From a virus, in the IMG/VR virus record IMGVR_UViG_3300049855_000291, positions 1 to 31,065 of that record: a DNA stretch of 31,065 bases; one strand, given 5' to 3'. The position numbers and the translations under genes are program-made. Under the pieces are notes generated by a model. The model saw nothing but the letters and a program-made list of their open reading frames with translations, did not search any database and had not been told where the DNA came from. Below, in pieces: positions 1 through 8,864 of the stretch; positions within the stretch are counted from its first letter, which is position 1, and the number at the start of each line of letters is the position of its first letter.

Positions 1-283
1 TATCAGATAATCCCACCCCGATAAAATCTGTCATCACGGCAGTATTTTCGGCAATAATCGCGTTGCCGAAAATTTCCCATACTCCGGGTTGTAGCAGTAG
101 GCTTGTAGCGCTCCCCCACGCTCCTGAGGCTCCGACACCCGCGACTGTGAGTGCAGCGGTATTGGCTGACGAGAGCTCACCAACCTGACCAACACCTGCG
201 CTTGACCCGTCAGTGATCGGTGTCAATTGAGTCAGGGTCGGTGGGATCCCGCCTCCTTCAACGGGGACGACGATATAGGTCAT
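1..283 (-). CDS. Partial beta-rich virion-like protein (C-terminus cut by window edge)
   Basis: An open frame starts at ATG 283 (MTYIVVPVEGGGIPPTLTQL) and runs off the left edge with no stop, so 94 residues are visible. It is rich in Gly, Ala, Thr and Val with few charges. The visible C-terminal part, with alternating hydrophobics around GVWEIFGNAIIAENTAVM, reads like a beta-structured exposed virion protein. It lies one base downstream of another small beta-rich gene at the end of the structural run, so it is probably co-transcribed as a late gene. I do not recognise a named family; a tail-fibre or head-decoration accessory is an inference from composition and place. The true length is unknown. 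Confidence 0.7.
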   Translation of the reverse strand, partial: MTYIVVPVEGGGIPPTLTQLTPITDGSSAGVGQVGELSSANTAALTVAGVGASGAWGSATSLLLQPGVWEIFGNAIIAENTAVMTDFIGVGLSD

Positions 284-284
284 T

Positions 285-626
285 TTAGGCTCCGGTGATC
301 ACGTTGTTTTTAGTGAATGCCAAAACCGTGATGTTGCCGGTCCCTGACGTGTAGTCCCAGAAAACTCGGAAGTAGCGGACGCCCGTAGGGTTTAGATCCC
401 AAATATGTCCAGTGGACGCGGTCACGGCCTGGGACGCGCTCGGGTAGTTAAAGAAGGACACCCCGTCTACGGATCCCTGAAGGTAGAGGGTCCCCACAAG
501 GTTACCAGCGCCTCCGGAAAACGCGACATAGAAGGACGCAGTTGTCAGGTCTACGAGATCGAGCGGTTGGCTGGTGACATCGAGAGCCGCATCGGTTGTT
601 GAGACAATGGTAAAACTTCGTGCCAT
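285..626 (-). CDS. Small beta-rich putative virion protein
   Basis: This encodes 113 residues. The start at 626 is preceded by GAGGAG 9 bases upstream, and that site lies inside the last codons of the upstream ejection-protein gene, so the two are translationally packed. The sequence (MARSFTIVSTTDAALDVTSQ at the N-terminus) is short of charged residues and rich in Thr, Ser, Gly and aromatics, with alternating hydrophobics such as GTLYLQGSVDGVSFFNY and VRYFRVFWDY typical of a beta-sandwich. Similar small beta-sandwich proteins occur among phage structural genes, but no family can be named. Its position after the ejection proteins supports a minor virion or fibre-associated role, by inference only. 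Confidence 0.72.
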   Translation of the reverse strand: MARSFTIVSTTDAALDVTSQPLDLVDLTTASFYVAFSGGAGNLVGTLYLQGSVDGVSFFNYPSASQAVTASTGHIWDLNPTGVRYFRVFWDYTSGTGNITVLAFTKNNVITGA

Positions 627-629
627 AAA

Positions 630-2807
630 TTAGGGCTCCTCGCTGAGTGCTTTTCTGTATTCGGGGTCATTATTCCACAATAGGTGATGATATAACAGTA
701 CGCCTTTTGCTCCATAAGGTGCATATTTTTCAAAAATTTTCATGTACTTTTGAAATTGTGGTGAAGGGTTGTTCAATTTGTTTTCCAAGGCTTGCAAAGC
801 TTGTCTTGCTGGGATTGCTCGGTCGAGTGCGATAGATTTATCTATGATCCCTCGCGCTATTTTTCCACCCCGCTTGCTCATAGCCATTCCAGCCATGGTA
901 CCGGCTCCAGTCCCCACGATCGCTCCTGGAGCTCCACCTATTGCAGTGCCCAAAGTGCCACCAAAACCAGCTATAGCTGGCACGATATAACCAGTAGAGG
1001 GTCTCTCCTGATCGAATCTTTTGAGCACTCCCTGGTCTCTTATCTGTGTCTCATAGGGCAAGCTACCCTTAGGTCTTGGGACCATTTCGCCAAGTCTTGT
1101 CAATTGGTCTGCATATTCAGACCGAGAGGTTAATCCAGTCGGCGAATGCGATAAATTGTTGATTACTGTGTCCGCGCCAGTGTCCGTCAGACCTTTTATG
1201 TCTTTAGTTCTTAACTTGCTTTCGCTTAGATCATGCTCCGCCCAATTTAGGGCGTCAGATTCCTTCCTTAAATAACTTTCCTCGCCTTCCGATTTTATTT
1301 TATTAGCAAAATCCCTTAACTCAAGTTTTTTATCGACCAGTTCTCCGATCTCAGGACTCTCGGACGCAGTCGCATAATTTCGCAATTTACGCTCAACGTC
1401 CTCCCCTATAACTGGAGTCCCTTGATGCAATGCTTTTAGTGTACTAGCCCCCTTTTGCGGGGTTGAAAACATCTCAGCAACCTCCTCCGATGCCTTCGCA
1501 TAGGGAGCCATAATGTCCATGATTTGACGGTATTCTGATTTTGGCGACCCTGGTAAATTTTCCTCGCCTTGTTTTTTTAAAAAATCACTGACTCTCTCAG
1601 AGATATTTTTGGAGTGTTTACTTAATTGTGTGTCATATACCCCTGGGCTTAACTGGAAATTCCCTAATTCACTTCGCACTGATTGCATCCAATCTCTTAA
1701 CATTGGACCATTCATGAGTGGACCTTTTTCGTCCAAACGGATCAGTAAATCCTGTAAATTGGCCCTTCTTTGAGCCTCAGGAGCGGTATTGACTTTTATC
1801 GAGTCAATTTCATCCTGCACTAACTGTTTGACGTGACTAGTTCTGACTTTGATTTTAAGCTTGCCTAATGCCTCGTCAGCTGCGTTGCTTAAATAACCCT
1901 GCATAGCCTTATCTTCATCGACGAGTTTTTGAAATGCTTCTACTTCGTCAAGAGAAGGATTCATGCCTTCATTTATTTTGTCAGTTAATGTTTTTTTGGC
2001 TTGGGCTAGTGCGTCCTTCGTCTCTCTAACTCTAATCTCTGCTTTTTTAACTTGATTATGGACGACATCAGCATCATTCAAAATATCTTGTTTGATTGGA
2101 TCGAAGCCAGTAAATTCCCTTCCCTTTAATCGACCCTGGTTTTCAACATAATAGTTAAAATCGTCTGGTTTTACTTGGCCAAGAAATTGCGCTCCGGCTC
2201 TGACCGCAGCTTTAGGGGCTCTTCTGGCTCCCGATGCTGTAGATGATAGAGCCTTCTGTAGATAATGGCCTGTTTTACCGAAAGGAATCAGGTTAACTGG
2301 GTCTGCAGCGGTCCCTACCAGTGCACCTGTAATATCTGCTAGGCTAGACTTGCCTTCCTTAAATCGAGCATTGGGATTGCCAAAATTTTCTAGATCAGGG
2401 ACGGAGAGCGGTTTTTCCGACACCCCGTAATTTCCCATCAACTTACCCCACGTCGGTGCTGTGGTCGGGTCTTTTCCAAACTGTCCAGCTACAGCGCCAG
2501 CGATCTCTGGGACATTTTCAAACGCAAAGGCTTTAGGTGGGACCCAATTTTTACCTTGGTTTTGCTCCTCCACACTGAGCTCCTGCGCCTTTTTGACCCC
2601 TGCACGAAGGGGAGCGCCTACATAGGAGTCAGCAAACTCCGATATGGCTCCAATGGGAGCCACTAGGCTTCCCCAGGCTCTTTTTGGTGCTTCATTAGCA
2701 AAACTTTCTATAGGACCTTGCTCCTTGCGCATTATTTCTAGTTCTTCGCGCTTGCTCAAAGGTCCTTGCTGTTTTCGCAAAAGTTCTAGTTCTTCGCGTG
2801 GAGTCAT
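630..2807 (-). CDS. Large internal virion / DNA-ejection type protein
   Basis: This encodes 725 residues. It starts inside the upstream stop (ATGA overlap at 2804-2807) with a GGGAG site about 10 bases upstream. Residues 4-35 are two copies of a 16-residue repeat built on REELE(L/I)(L/M)RK(Q/E)QGP. Residues about 250-560 are mostly charged helix. Residues about 606-643 form a glycine-zipper segment (AIAGFGGTLGTAIGGAPGAI) able to enter a membrane, and the C-terminus has a second hydrophobic patch followed by WNNDPEYRKAL. Length, helical content and place after the portal and two other helical proteins match the ejection proteins of podoviruses, which are packed in the capsid and injected to form a trans-envelope channel. 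No lysozyme or protease motif was seen. The role is inferred from context and physical features. Confidence 0.75.
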   Translation of the reverse strand: MTPREELELLRKQQGPLSKREELEIMRKEQGPIESFANEAPKRAWGSLVAPIGAISEFADSYVGAPLRAGVKKAQELSVEEQNQGKNWVPPKAFAFENVPEIAGAVAGQFGKDPTTAPTWGKLMGNYGVSEKPLSVPDLENFGNPNARFKEGKSSLADITGALVGTAADPVNLIPFGKTGHYLQKALSSTASGARRAPKAAVRAGAQFLGQVKPDDFNYYVENQGRLKGREFTGFDPIKQDILNDADVVHNQVKKAEIRVRETKDALAQAKKTLTDKINEGMNPSLDEVEAFQKLVDEDKAMQGYLSNAADEALGKLKIKVRTSHVKQLVQDEIDSIKVNTAPEAQRRANLQDLLIRLDEKGPLMNGPMLRDWMQSVRSELGNFQLSPGVYDTQLSKHSKNISERVSDFLKKQGEENLPGSPKSEYRQIMDIMAPYAKASEEVAEMFSTPQKGASTLKALHQGTPVIGEDVERKLRNYATASESPEIGELVDKKLELRDFANKIKSEGEESYLRKESDALNWAEHDLSESKLRTKDIKGLTDTGADTVINNLSHSPTGLTSRSEYADQLTRLGEMVPRPKGSLPYETQIRDQGVLKRFDQERPSTGYIVPAIAGFGGTLGTAIGGAPGAIVGTGAGTMAGMAMSKRGGKIARGIIDKSIALDRAIPARQALQALENKLNNPSPQFQKYMKIFEKYAPYGAKGVLLYHHLLWNNDPEYRKALSEEP

Positions 2808-3808
2808 TTTGGTTTTGCTCCCTGTTTGGACTTACGCAAATTATATTCTTTTAATTCTTCTGGGGTGAGATCCGAGCCTCCCGCTGGCTGGGTACTACCT
2901 TGCGCTGGTCCAGGCCCCATGGGAAGCTTTACATCGCTATCTAAGTCCTCCATGGTCAGTAGCGGCCAACCCTTTTCCGCTCGCACCCTATTAGCTGCGT
3001 TAAGAACTAGTTCCTTAGTTTTTTCCATAGCCATTTTAAATGGCTCTGGGTCCATAGCTACAGTCGGCATAGAAGCAGCAATATTTTTTCGCTCGGAGTC
3101 CGATGCAGCTGATCCCGACAATTCTTTAACGCGCTCTTGTAGAGCTACCTTAGTATCAAAAAGCAATCTGCTAAATTCTGGCGATACGGTTTTACCAGCT
3201 GACGCCCATTTCTCATACAACCGGCCTTTTACAGGACCAGCGTAACCGTCTTTGTATGCCTTATCAAAATCGGCTTGCATGCGCTTAAATAGTCCAGCGT
3301 TTTGCTGTAGACCTATGGTTGCCGCTGTTGCTTGCCCATCGCCTTTAGACATCATGGGAGGCTTAGGAGCCGCTGTAGCTCTTACAGTAGGGACGGGACC
3401 TTGTATCCCACTCGATCGCACACTACCGTCAGGATCCTGGTATAGATATTCGTTTGCCGTGTTGCGCTGGGGAAGCAATTTGCCAATGGCTGTTTTAGGC
3501 TGGCTTTTAGTCAGGTAGTCCATGATCCGGGGATCCACCTGCCTTTGCTTTTCAATCTGCATAGCCGACTCTTTGAGAGGCTGTAGCATGCGCTGGCTTG
3601 CTTCGATATACGGAGATGCATCCGGAGTTTTCCCATGGACGGTCCCCAGCTGGGCCATTCCCCCAGCGAACCCACCCAAGGTCGCAGAGTCGATCGAGGC
3701 TTTTGAATACTCGTCGTAAGGATCATCTACACCCCGCTCGTTTTGCATTTGAGAGAGGAGTTTTCTTCGAACCATTTCGTCCATTTTGTATTTATTATTA
3801 TTCATCAT
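2804..3808 (-). CDS. Internal virion / ejection type protein
   Basis: The frame is open from 3949, but the likely start is ATG 3808 (MMNNNKYKMDEMVRRKL), preceded by an AAAGGCGG-type site and overlapping the upstream stop (3798) by 11 bases. This gives 334 residues. An N-terminal charged helix is followed by a Pro/Gly-poor linker. Residues about 190-290 form a helical domain holding the sequence ELSGSAASDSERKNIAASMP, a pattern I associate with the C-terminal helical domains of phage internal or ejection proteins. The C-terminus is polar (Gly/Pro then Lys-rich). It overlaps the 725-residue ejection protein by ATGA, so the two are coupled. An internal capsid or injected protein is the best inference; no enzymatic motif is visible. 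Confidence 0.72.
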   Translation of the reverse strand: MMNNNKYKMDEMVRRKLLSQMQNERGVDDPYDEYSKASIDSATLGGFAGGMAQLGTVHGKTPDASPYIEASQRMLQPLKESAMQIEKQRQVDPRIMDYLTKSQPKTAIGKLLPQRNTANEYLYQDPDGSVRSSGIQGPVPTVRATAAPKPPMMSKGDGQATAATIGLQQNAGLFKRMQADFDKAYKDGYAGPVKGRLYEKWASAGKTVSPEFSRLLFDTKVALQERVKELSGSAASDSERKNIAASMPTVAMDPEPFKMAMEKTKELVLNAANRVRAEKGWPLLTMEDLDSDVKLPMGPGPAQGSTQPAGGSDLTPEELKEYNLRKSKQGAKPK

Positions 3809-5123
3809 AAATCGACCGCCTTTTTTTGCGCTCCGAGGGTGACATCCACTGACCATTTTGGTCGTAGTATTGACGATCGTCCGCAGCGGTTTGCTGCGCT
3901 CCCCACTGATTCCTTGCTTGCTGGCCAGCATACATACTGCTAGCGGCATTGGTTACGCCTTGAACCTGGGTTGCCCTATCAACATCAGCTTGCCTTGCCG
4001 CGTCCCGCTCCATTCCAAGAGCTCCGCTCATAGCTCCTGCCCATTTGTACTGATCATCAAATTGCTGGCTAGCTATCCTATTTCGGTCTGCTCTCTGCTT
4101 TGCGGCCCAATTCGCTTTTCTCTCGGCTATATCATTTTGGAAGCCGCGCTCCCCTCTCAACATCGCGTAGCGTTCGCGCTCGATATCATCGGCTCGATTA
4201 CGCTCCCCTCTCGCCCACTCAGCACCGTATTTTGTCAGGCTGTCACTTCGATCAAGATTTGCTTCCTGAGCGCGATTACGATTTCCCACGTTACGGTTGG
4301 CTATATCTTGCTCATTTGCCAGGTTGGTCCGCTGCGCCTCATTCATCGACAGAGCGCGTCGGTTTTCATAATCCTGACGAGTTGAAGCCATTCTTCTATT
4401 AAAATCATTTATAATGGACGCATTTTTATCAGCGAGAGTCATTTCCTGATTATAAATCTGCCCACCAAGATTTGCTCCGGAGGCTAAGGCTTCAAGCCTC
4501 CTCCTCTGTGCATCGCTTGCCGCTTGCATTTGCGCTAAAGCTTGCTGATTACCAGCGGCCTGTCCAGCTTGCATCTCCCCAGCGAATTGCATCCCAGCGC
4601 CCAGCTGTCCCCGCCTTGCAAAACTCTGCTCCAAAGCTTGCTGTCTACCTCTTGTGTCCATACCTGCTTGCTGGCGAGCATTAAAAGCAGCTTGCGCAGA
4701 AATAGCATCATCTCCGGTCTCTCCCATGGCCATGTAGCGTTCAAGGGCCTTTTTCTGGGCGCTACGCCCTTCCAAGGCTTGCTGACTCTGCTTTACCAGT
4801 TCTGGGCTTTGCTCGGCAATGTAAGGCGCTAGCTCGGGGGTATACTTCCCGACAAGTTTTAAGTCCTCGGGAGTCAGCCTCGACGTGTCAAATTTTGGAG
4901 CCTGGGCTGGGTCCGAAAACCTGGGCTGGGCAAGGACTTGCTCATGATATTCCGGAGGAGCGTCGATAGAGACATCATAATCGGGCGGTTTTATTTTTTC
5001 AAAAAGCGCCCTGATTTCTTTCAGCCGTTTTCTGTCTGCTCCTCGCGCTCTTTCAGCGTTGTAAGCGTTGACCAAGGCCCCTGTGGTTAGTATCGCCGCT
5101 CCCACAACTAATGGTGCTACCAT
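3798..5123 (-). CDS. Ejection-type protein with N-terminal membrane segment and long helical repeats
   Basis: This encodes 441 residues, one base after the upstream stop, with AAGGA about 12 bases before ATG 5123. Residues 1-20 (MVAPLVVGAAILTTGALVNA) form a hydrophobic segment followed by basic residues, so the N-terminus may be membrane-inserting. Residues about 110-400 are almost entirely Ala, Gln, Asn, Arg and Glu, forming a long predicted helix or coiled coil with many NR and RN pairs. The C-terminus is strongly basic (SERKKRRSIYDE). This small hydrophobic head with a long helical body is typical of proteins stored in podovirus capsids and expelled with the DNA. It lies third in the portal/ejection run. 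Function is inferred from composition and neighbours. Confidence 0.75.
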   Translation of the reverse strand: MVAPLVVGAAILTTGALVNAYNAERARGADRKRLKEIRALFEKIKPPDYDVSIDAPPEYHEQVLAQPRFSDPAQAPKFDTSRLTPEDLKLVGKYTPELAPYIAEQSPELVKQSQQALEGRSAQKKALERYMAMGETGDDAISAQAAFNARQQAGMDTRGRQQALEQSFARRGQLGAGMQFAGEMQAGQAAGNQQALAQMQAASDAQRRRLEALASGANLGGQIYNQEMTLADKNASIINDFNRRMASTRQDYENRRALSMNEAQRTNLANEQDIANRNVGNRNRAQEANLDRSDSLTKYGAEWARGERNRADDIERERYAMLRGERGFQNDIAERKANWAAKQRADRNRIASQQFDDQYKWAGAMSGALGMERDAARQADVDRATQVQGVTNAASSMYAGQQARNQWGAQQTAADDRQYYDQNGQWMSPSERKKRRSIYDE

Positions 5124-5124
5124 A

Positions 5125-6906
5125 TTAGTAAGCCGTCCTTCCGTATTTGCCGAATGCTCCAGCTAAAGGATCATCCGGATCGTCTATTGGAGTTATTCCA
5201 CTAGGGGGGTATTGATCAGGGTAAAATGGCACGACATCGGGATTGGTCTCGATTTTAATCTGACCAGGTTGTCCTGGGCTTGGAATGTTTGCGGGAGTCC
5301 CTGGCATTCCTGGCATACCCCTAATTGCTTTACGCAGTGCTTCACGGTAACCAGCATCATCCCAAGTATAGCGTTGAGATCCTGCCTTACTACCGGCTCG
5401 ATATCTTGTCGGGTCCATGAGTTCTTCAGCGATTTGATTCATCTCCAAAGCTTCCGCTTCCGTAAGGAAGTCCTCCGCGTTGCCTGAGCTAGGACCTAGG
5501 TCTTTGTAAAATTGGTTGATATCGACCATGTTGGGGTCTACTTGGAAGTTGCCAAATTCACGGCCCACCTGACCAGCTGCGGCATTTGCATAAACCCTTG
5601 GATCCGGTAGAGGAGCGTTGAATTTACCCATAGCCTCCACTATGCGGTCGACGATCTCCTTTTTTCTACCCTGCGCTTTGGTGTCCGCAGCTTCGTTTAT
5701 TCCCGATGCTTTTCCAAAGAGCGCTTTAATGTAGTCCTCTGTTTTAAAGCTTGCTGGACCAGCCGGTTTAGAACCCGCGACTTTTGCCGCTCCACCTTGA
5801 CCTAAAAGTCCCATGATCGCGTTGAATCGGGTCGCTTCCTTCTCGTCGAAGAAATTATCGGCAGTTATCCCCGCCGTACTCGATACGTTTAAAAAGCTAG
5901 CAGGATCGATCCCGAATGCGGCCATGGCTTCAGGAGTAAGGTATTTCGCCAGGTCTGGCCTCTCGATTTTTACCTCATTAATCCGCTTAGAGATCTCCGG
6001 ATTTTTGAGCGATTCATCGATAAATGCCGCCCTTCTAGCAGGGTCCTCGCTCATGGCTTTTACGTCGCCCTGAAAACCCTCTAGCTCCTTAGTTTGAGCA
6101 CCCTCGATAATCGCTTTTTGATCAGCAAGATATTTCTTGATCGCGGTTTGAGCAGTGGTCAGATTTTCTTTACCCGCCTTTGCTACTGTCGCCTCGACCC
6201 CAGTGTCCTGGTTGGCATAACTTGCCGCTTTTTTTGTCAGGTCTTGTTGGCGACCCTCTAAATTCCTGAGGGTCTCGTAAAATTGGGGGTCGGCCCGAAG
6301 GACGCCAGTGTCAAAAACAGCCTGACCAGCTGAGTAGCTCGGACCATACTGGCTTCGCAGGTAACCGGATATTCCTGGGGTCGATTTAAAATTCTCGATG
6401 TCCTCGATATTGTAGTCAGTCTGAGGAGCCCATGCTTTAACAGGCTTGGGAGCCGCTTGACTGATCGTGGTCGCCACTTTGCTGCGCTTGTCAGCATCAC
6501 CCCCAATGGCCGCTTCGACATCGGCATCGGGGATATCATAAATCTGGTCGGCCTTGCCCGTCTCAACATACTTATTAGCCTCCTCTTGCAGCTTCGTGTC
6601 TGCAGCTGTCAGGTTGGCTGATGTCTGCGACATGGCCGGCATGACACCCTGGGCTTTAGGCTGTTTTTGTGCAGCTTCATAGGCTCTCTGGGCACCTGCG
6701 TTTTGTTGCTGGGGAGTTGCAAAGCTTTTGGGAGATCCCCCGGATCCGGAGCTAATATCACCCTCGATGCTCGACTTCACCTCGCCTTGCGTCCCTTGGG
6801 TCGATTGCACCTGGCTGTCGCCTTGCTGCGCATTGGGATCTCCCCCAAAGATATTGGCCTTTGGGTTGTTCATTTGATTCATGATTTTTTCAAAAGCGTA
6901 GGCCAT
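5125..6906 (-). CDS. Large putative internal virion protein, Gln/Ala-rich
   Basis: This encodes 593 residues. Its ATG overlaps the portal stop (TAATG at 6906), with GGAG seven bases upstream. The N-terminus (MAYAFEKIMNQMNNPKANIF) leads into a low-complexity Gln/Ser/Gly region to about residue 100. A helical, charged middle domain (about 130-470) follows, and then a Pro/Gly/Asp-rich tail of about 60 residues (GMPGMPGTPANIPSPGQPGQ). No catalytic motif was seen. It is the first gene after the portal and the first of four consecutive large helical proteins, the place where ejection or core proteins are usually encoded in podoviruses. It could alternatively be a portal-associated plug or core protein. 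I do not recognise the family. Confidence 0.72.
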   Translation of the reverse strand: MAYAFEKIMNQMNNPKANIFGGDPNAQQGDSQVQSTQGTQGEVKSSIEGDISSGSGGSPKSFATPQQQNAGAQRAYEAAQKQPKAQGVMPAMSQTSANLTAADTKLQEEANKYVETGKADQIYDIPDADVEAAIGGDADKRSKVATTISQAAPKPVKAWAPQTDYNIEDIENFKSTPGISGYLRSQYGPSYSAGQAVFDTGVLRADPQFYETLRNLEGRQQDLTKKAASYANQDTGVEATVAKAGKENLTTAQTAIKKYLADQKAIIEGAQTKELEGFQGDVKAMSEDPARRAAFIDESLKNPEISKRINEVKIERPDLAKYLTPEAMAAFGIDPASFLNVSSTAGITADNFFDEKEATRFNAIMGLLGQGGAAKVAGSKPAGPASFKTEDYIKALFGKASGINEAADTKAQGRKKEIVDRIVEAMGKFNAPLPDPRVYANAAAGQVGREFGNFQVDPNMVDINQFYKDLGPSSGNAEDFLTEAEALEMNQIAEELMDPTRYRAGSKAGSQRYTWDDAGYREALRKAIRGMPGMPGTPANIPSPGQPGQIKIETNPDVVPFYPDQYPPSGITPIDDPDDPLAGAFGKYGRTAY

Positions 6907-8864
6907 TATCTGACTCCTTCAAGTAGATCCCTAGCCGTGTCCGCAGTCGGAAGCGCTGGCATGTCCTCAATTTTGGAGCCGTCCATTTCACCACCTTCGG
7001 GAGGCATCGGGGGAGGAGGAGCTCCAAGTCCACCTTCTGGCATTTTCCCCGTTCTGATCATGGCTGTCAGGGTTGGGTCCTGGTCCATGGCCAGCCTGTA
7101 ATGCTCCTGAATATGCTCGAGGAAGATCTGGTTATACTGCCCATGTAGGCGAATTCGTGGATCATTTAGAGCGCCAGCATGTTTTTTCATATGTTTTGGG
7201 TGATCGTCAGTGATCAAACTCGGCACCTGATTGCCCTTAGACATCTCCTCATTTTCTGCCTCGATCAGGTCGTCCTCGGACAACTCGTCTTTTGTCAGCT
7301 GGGACAATGGCTGACCTTCTAAGATGCTGACATAATCTCCCCACAAATCCCTAGGCATTTGTAAGAGTTTTTCAGATATCTCAAGGCGACCTGCGATGGT
7401 CTGCATAAGCGGGTTTTGCATGCCGATTCGGATCCCAGCAATCGACTTGAGATCCGCTCCCGTGTAGGACTTTGCTGTAAGCTGGTTGTTAGTCCCCGAC
7501 ATCATCACCTTACGCTCAATACCACTGCCAAAAGTAACAAGACAGTTAAGAGCATGTTTAACTGATCGGGATATACAATCATTCATCGCTTCTTGAAGGG
7601 ACGTAGTAAACTCAATTGCATTTGCTGAGAGTGTCGCAATCGCAACACCTGACGAGGCTCCGGAAGGAGGAGCACCTCGTAATGCACCATTTAAGTTTAT
7701 CATTTTCATCATCTGATTTTCCATAAAATCAGCGAATTTATAGTTATCCGGCGATGATGACATCAGATTTAGGACTTCGGGTTTTCCACCACCAGGAATA
7801 TTTTGTGGAGTGTAAAAAGTAAACCGCATCCCCCCTATTTCCTGCACGTTAACATTGGCAGAGCGAGGGACCGCGATGTTTTGGACGGCAAATGCTGACA
7901 GGTTGGTCGCCTGGGCGGAGATCGAGTTATCAAACATCTCTTGGCATGCCATGAGGTTTGAATACTGGGGATATCCGAGAGTCGCTCCCATGACTTGCTC
8001 GGGGATCATAGGCTCTACGGGGATAGTGCCATATGCGTTATGACCATCGTAATAAATGCATTTTGGCCCCGAATACATGATCATGCGCCCTTTAGGGATT
8101 GCAGCGCATGGTCTGACGTAGAGCTCCCAACAGTAAATCATGTCGTCATTTTGAGTAACCCTCTCAAACCATGACCTGACACCTGAGACGGTAGCCATGG
8201 CAGGAATTGCGAGGATCTCGTCGGTCAACTCTGGGTGTTGCGCGATCAAATCCCACCGGCTTTTCACGGTCCGGACTTCCACCCATGGCACGTCGTCCCA
8301 CACGGGGATAGTGCTGTCGTAATAGACATCGAAGGGAGTATGGACTGTCATGTCCACTTGCCCTTCGTAAATCACAGCACCGTCCTCGTCTAGGATCGGC
8401 TCATTATCGCCCTTGTCAGTGCGTAGGCGGGTATACATAAAGGCTATACCCGCGACGATCGCGCATTCTGTCAGCTGTTTTTTCTTGTGATCGAGTCTCT
8501 GGGTCTCGACAATCTGAGCAGCAACCGCGTTGCCGAGTTTGATCGTGTCCATAATTTCGTTATTCATGACTTCCGCGAGGGCTTTAAGACTCAGGGGATT
8601 TTTAGTCACAAGTGTGACCATTTGCCTGGTCATAGTCCGGGCTTGAGGGGTATACATCCGGACGAGCTCGCCTTGGAGTCCTTCGAATATCAAAGACGTG
8701 TCCCAGGATCCGGGATGCAATATAGGGGAGTAGTAGGCCAGGATATTGCGGACCCATGCGGTCCTAAAGGGTGACGTGGAGTAGATCCCCCACTCGTTAT
8801 GAATCTTTGCGAGTTGGTCACAGATTTTATCGCCTTCGCCTAATAGCCAAAATTCATTTTTCAT
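6906..8864 (-). CDS. Portal protein (head-tail connector)
   Basis: This encodes 652 residues; the TAATG overlap with the nozzle gene stop and an AAAGGGTG site fix the start. The portal forms the dodecameric channel at one capsid vertex through which TerL pumps DNA. Support is the length, a basic helical N-terminal third (residues about 30-150 include NPLSLKALAEVMNNEIM), the wing-like stretch HTPFDVYYDSTIPVWDDVPWV near residue 200 that podoviral portals typically carry, a central segment QMMKMINLNGALRGAPPSGA where channel/clip helices would lie, and an acidic, Pro-rich C-terminal tail ending near the EDMPALPTADTARDLLEG stretch. Its place between nozzle and ejection genes agrees with a portal, although the order is unusual. 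This is a family-level call by sequence resemblance, not by a search. Confidence 0.82.
   Translation of the reverse strand: MKNEFWLLGEGDKICDQLAKIHNEWGIYSTSPFRTAWVRNILAYYSPILHPGSWDTSLIFEGLQGELVRMYTPQARTMTRQMVTLVTKNPLSLKALAEVMNNEIMDTIKLGNAVAAQIVETQRLDHKKKQLTECAIVAGIAFMYTRLRTDKGDNEPILDEDGAVIYEGQVDMTVHTPFDVYYDSTIPVWDDVPWVEVRTVKSRWDLIAQHPELTDEILAIPAMATVSGVRSWFERVTQNDDMIYCWELYVRPCAAIPKGRMIMYSGPKCIYYDGHNAYGTIPVEPMIPEQVMGATLGYPQYSNLMACQEMFDNSISAQATNLSAFAVQNIAVPRSANVNVQEIGGMRFTFYTPQNIPGGGKPEVLNLMSSSPDNYKFADFMENQMMKMINLNGALRGAPPSGASSGVAIATLSANAIEFTTSLQEAMNDCISRSVKHALNCLVTFGSGIERKVMMSGTNNQLTAKSYTGADLKSIAGIRIGMQNPLMQTIAGRLEISEKLLQMPRDLWGDYVSILEGQPLSQLTKDELSEDDLIEAENEEMSKGNQVPSLITDDHPKHMKKHAGALNDPRIRLHGQYNQIFLEHIQEHYRLAMDQDPTLTAMIRTGKMPEGGLGAPPPPMPPEGGEMDGSKIEDMPALPTADTARDLLEGVR

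Noticed and set aside
3858-4385. A 175-residue plus-strand frame opposite the helical ejection protein
   Set aside because: It is antisense to a helical gene with a good start, coupling and composition, and it lacks a ribosome site.
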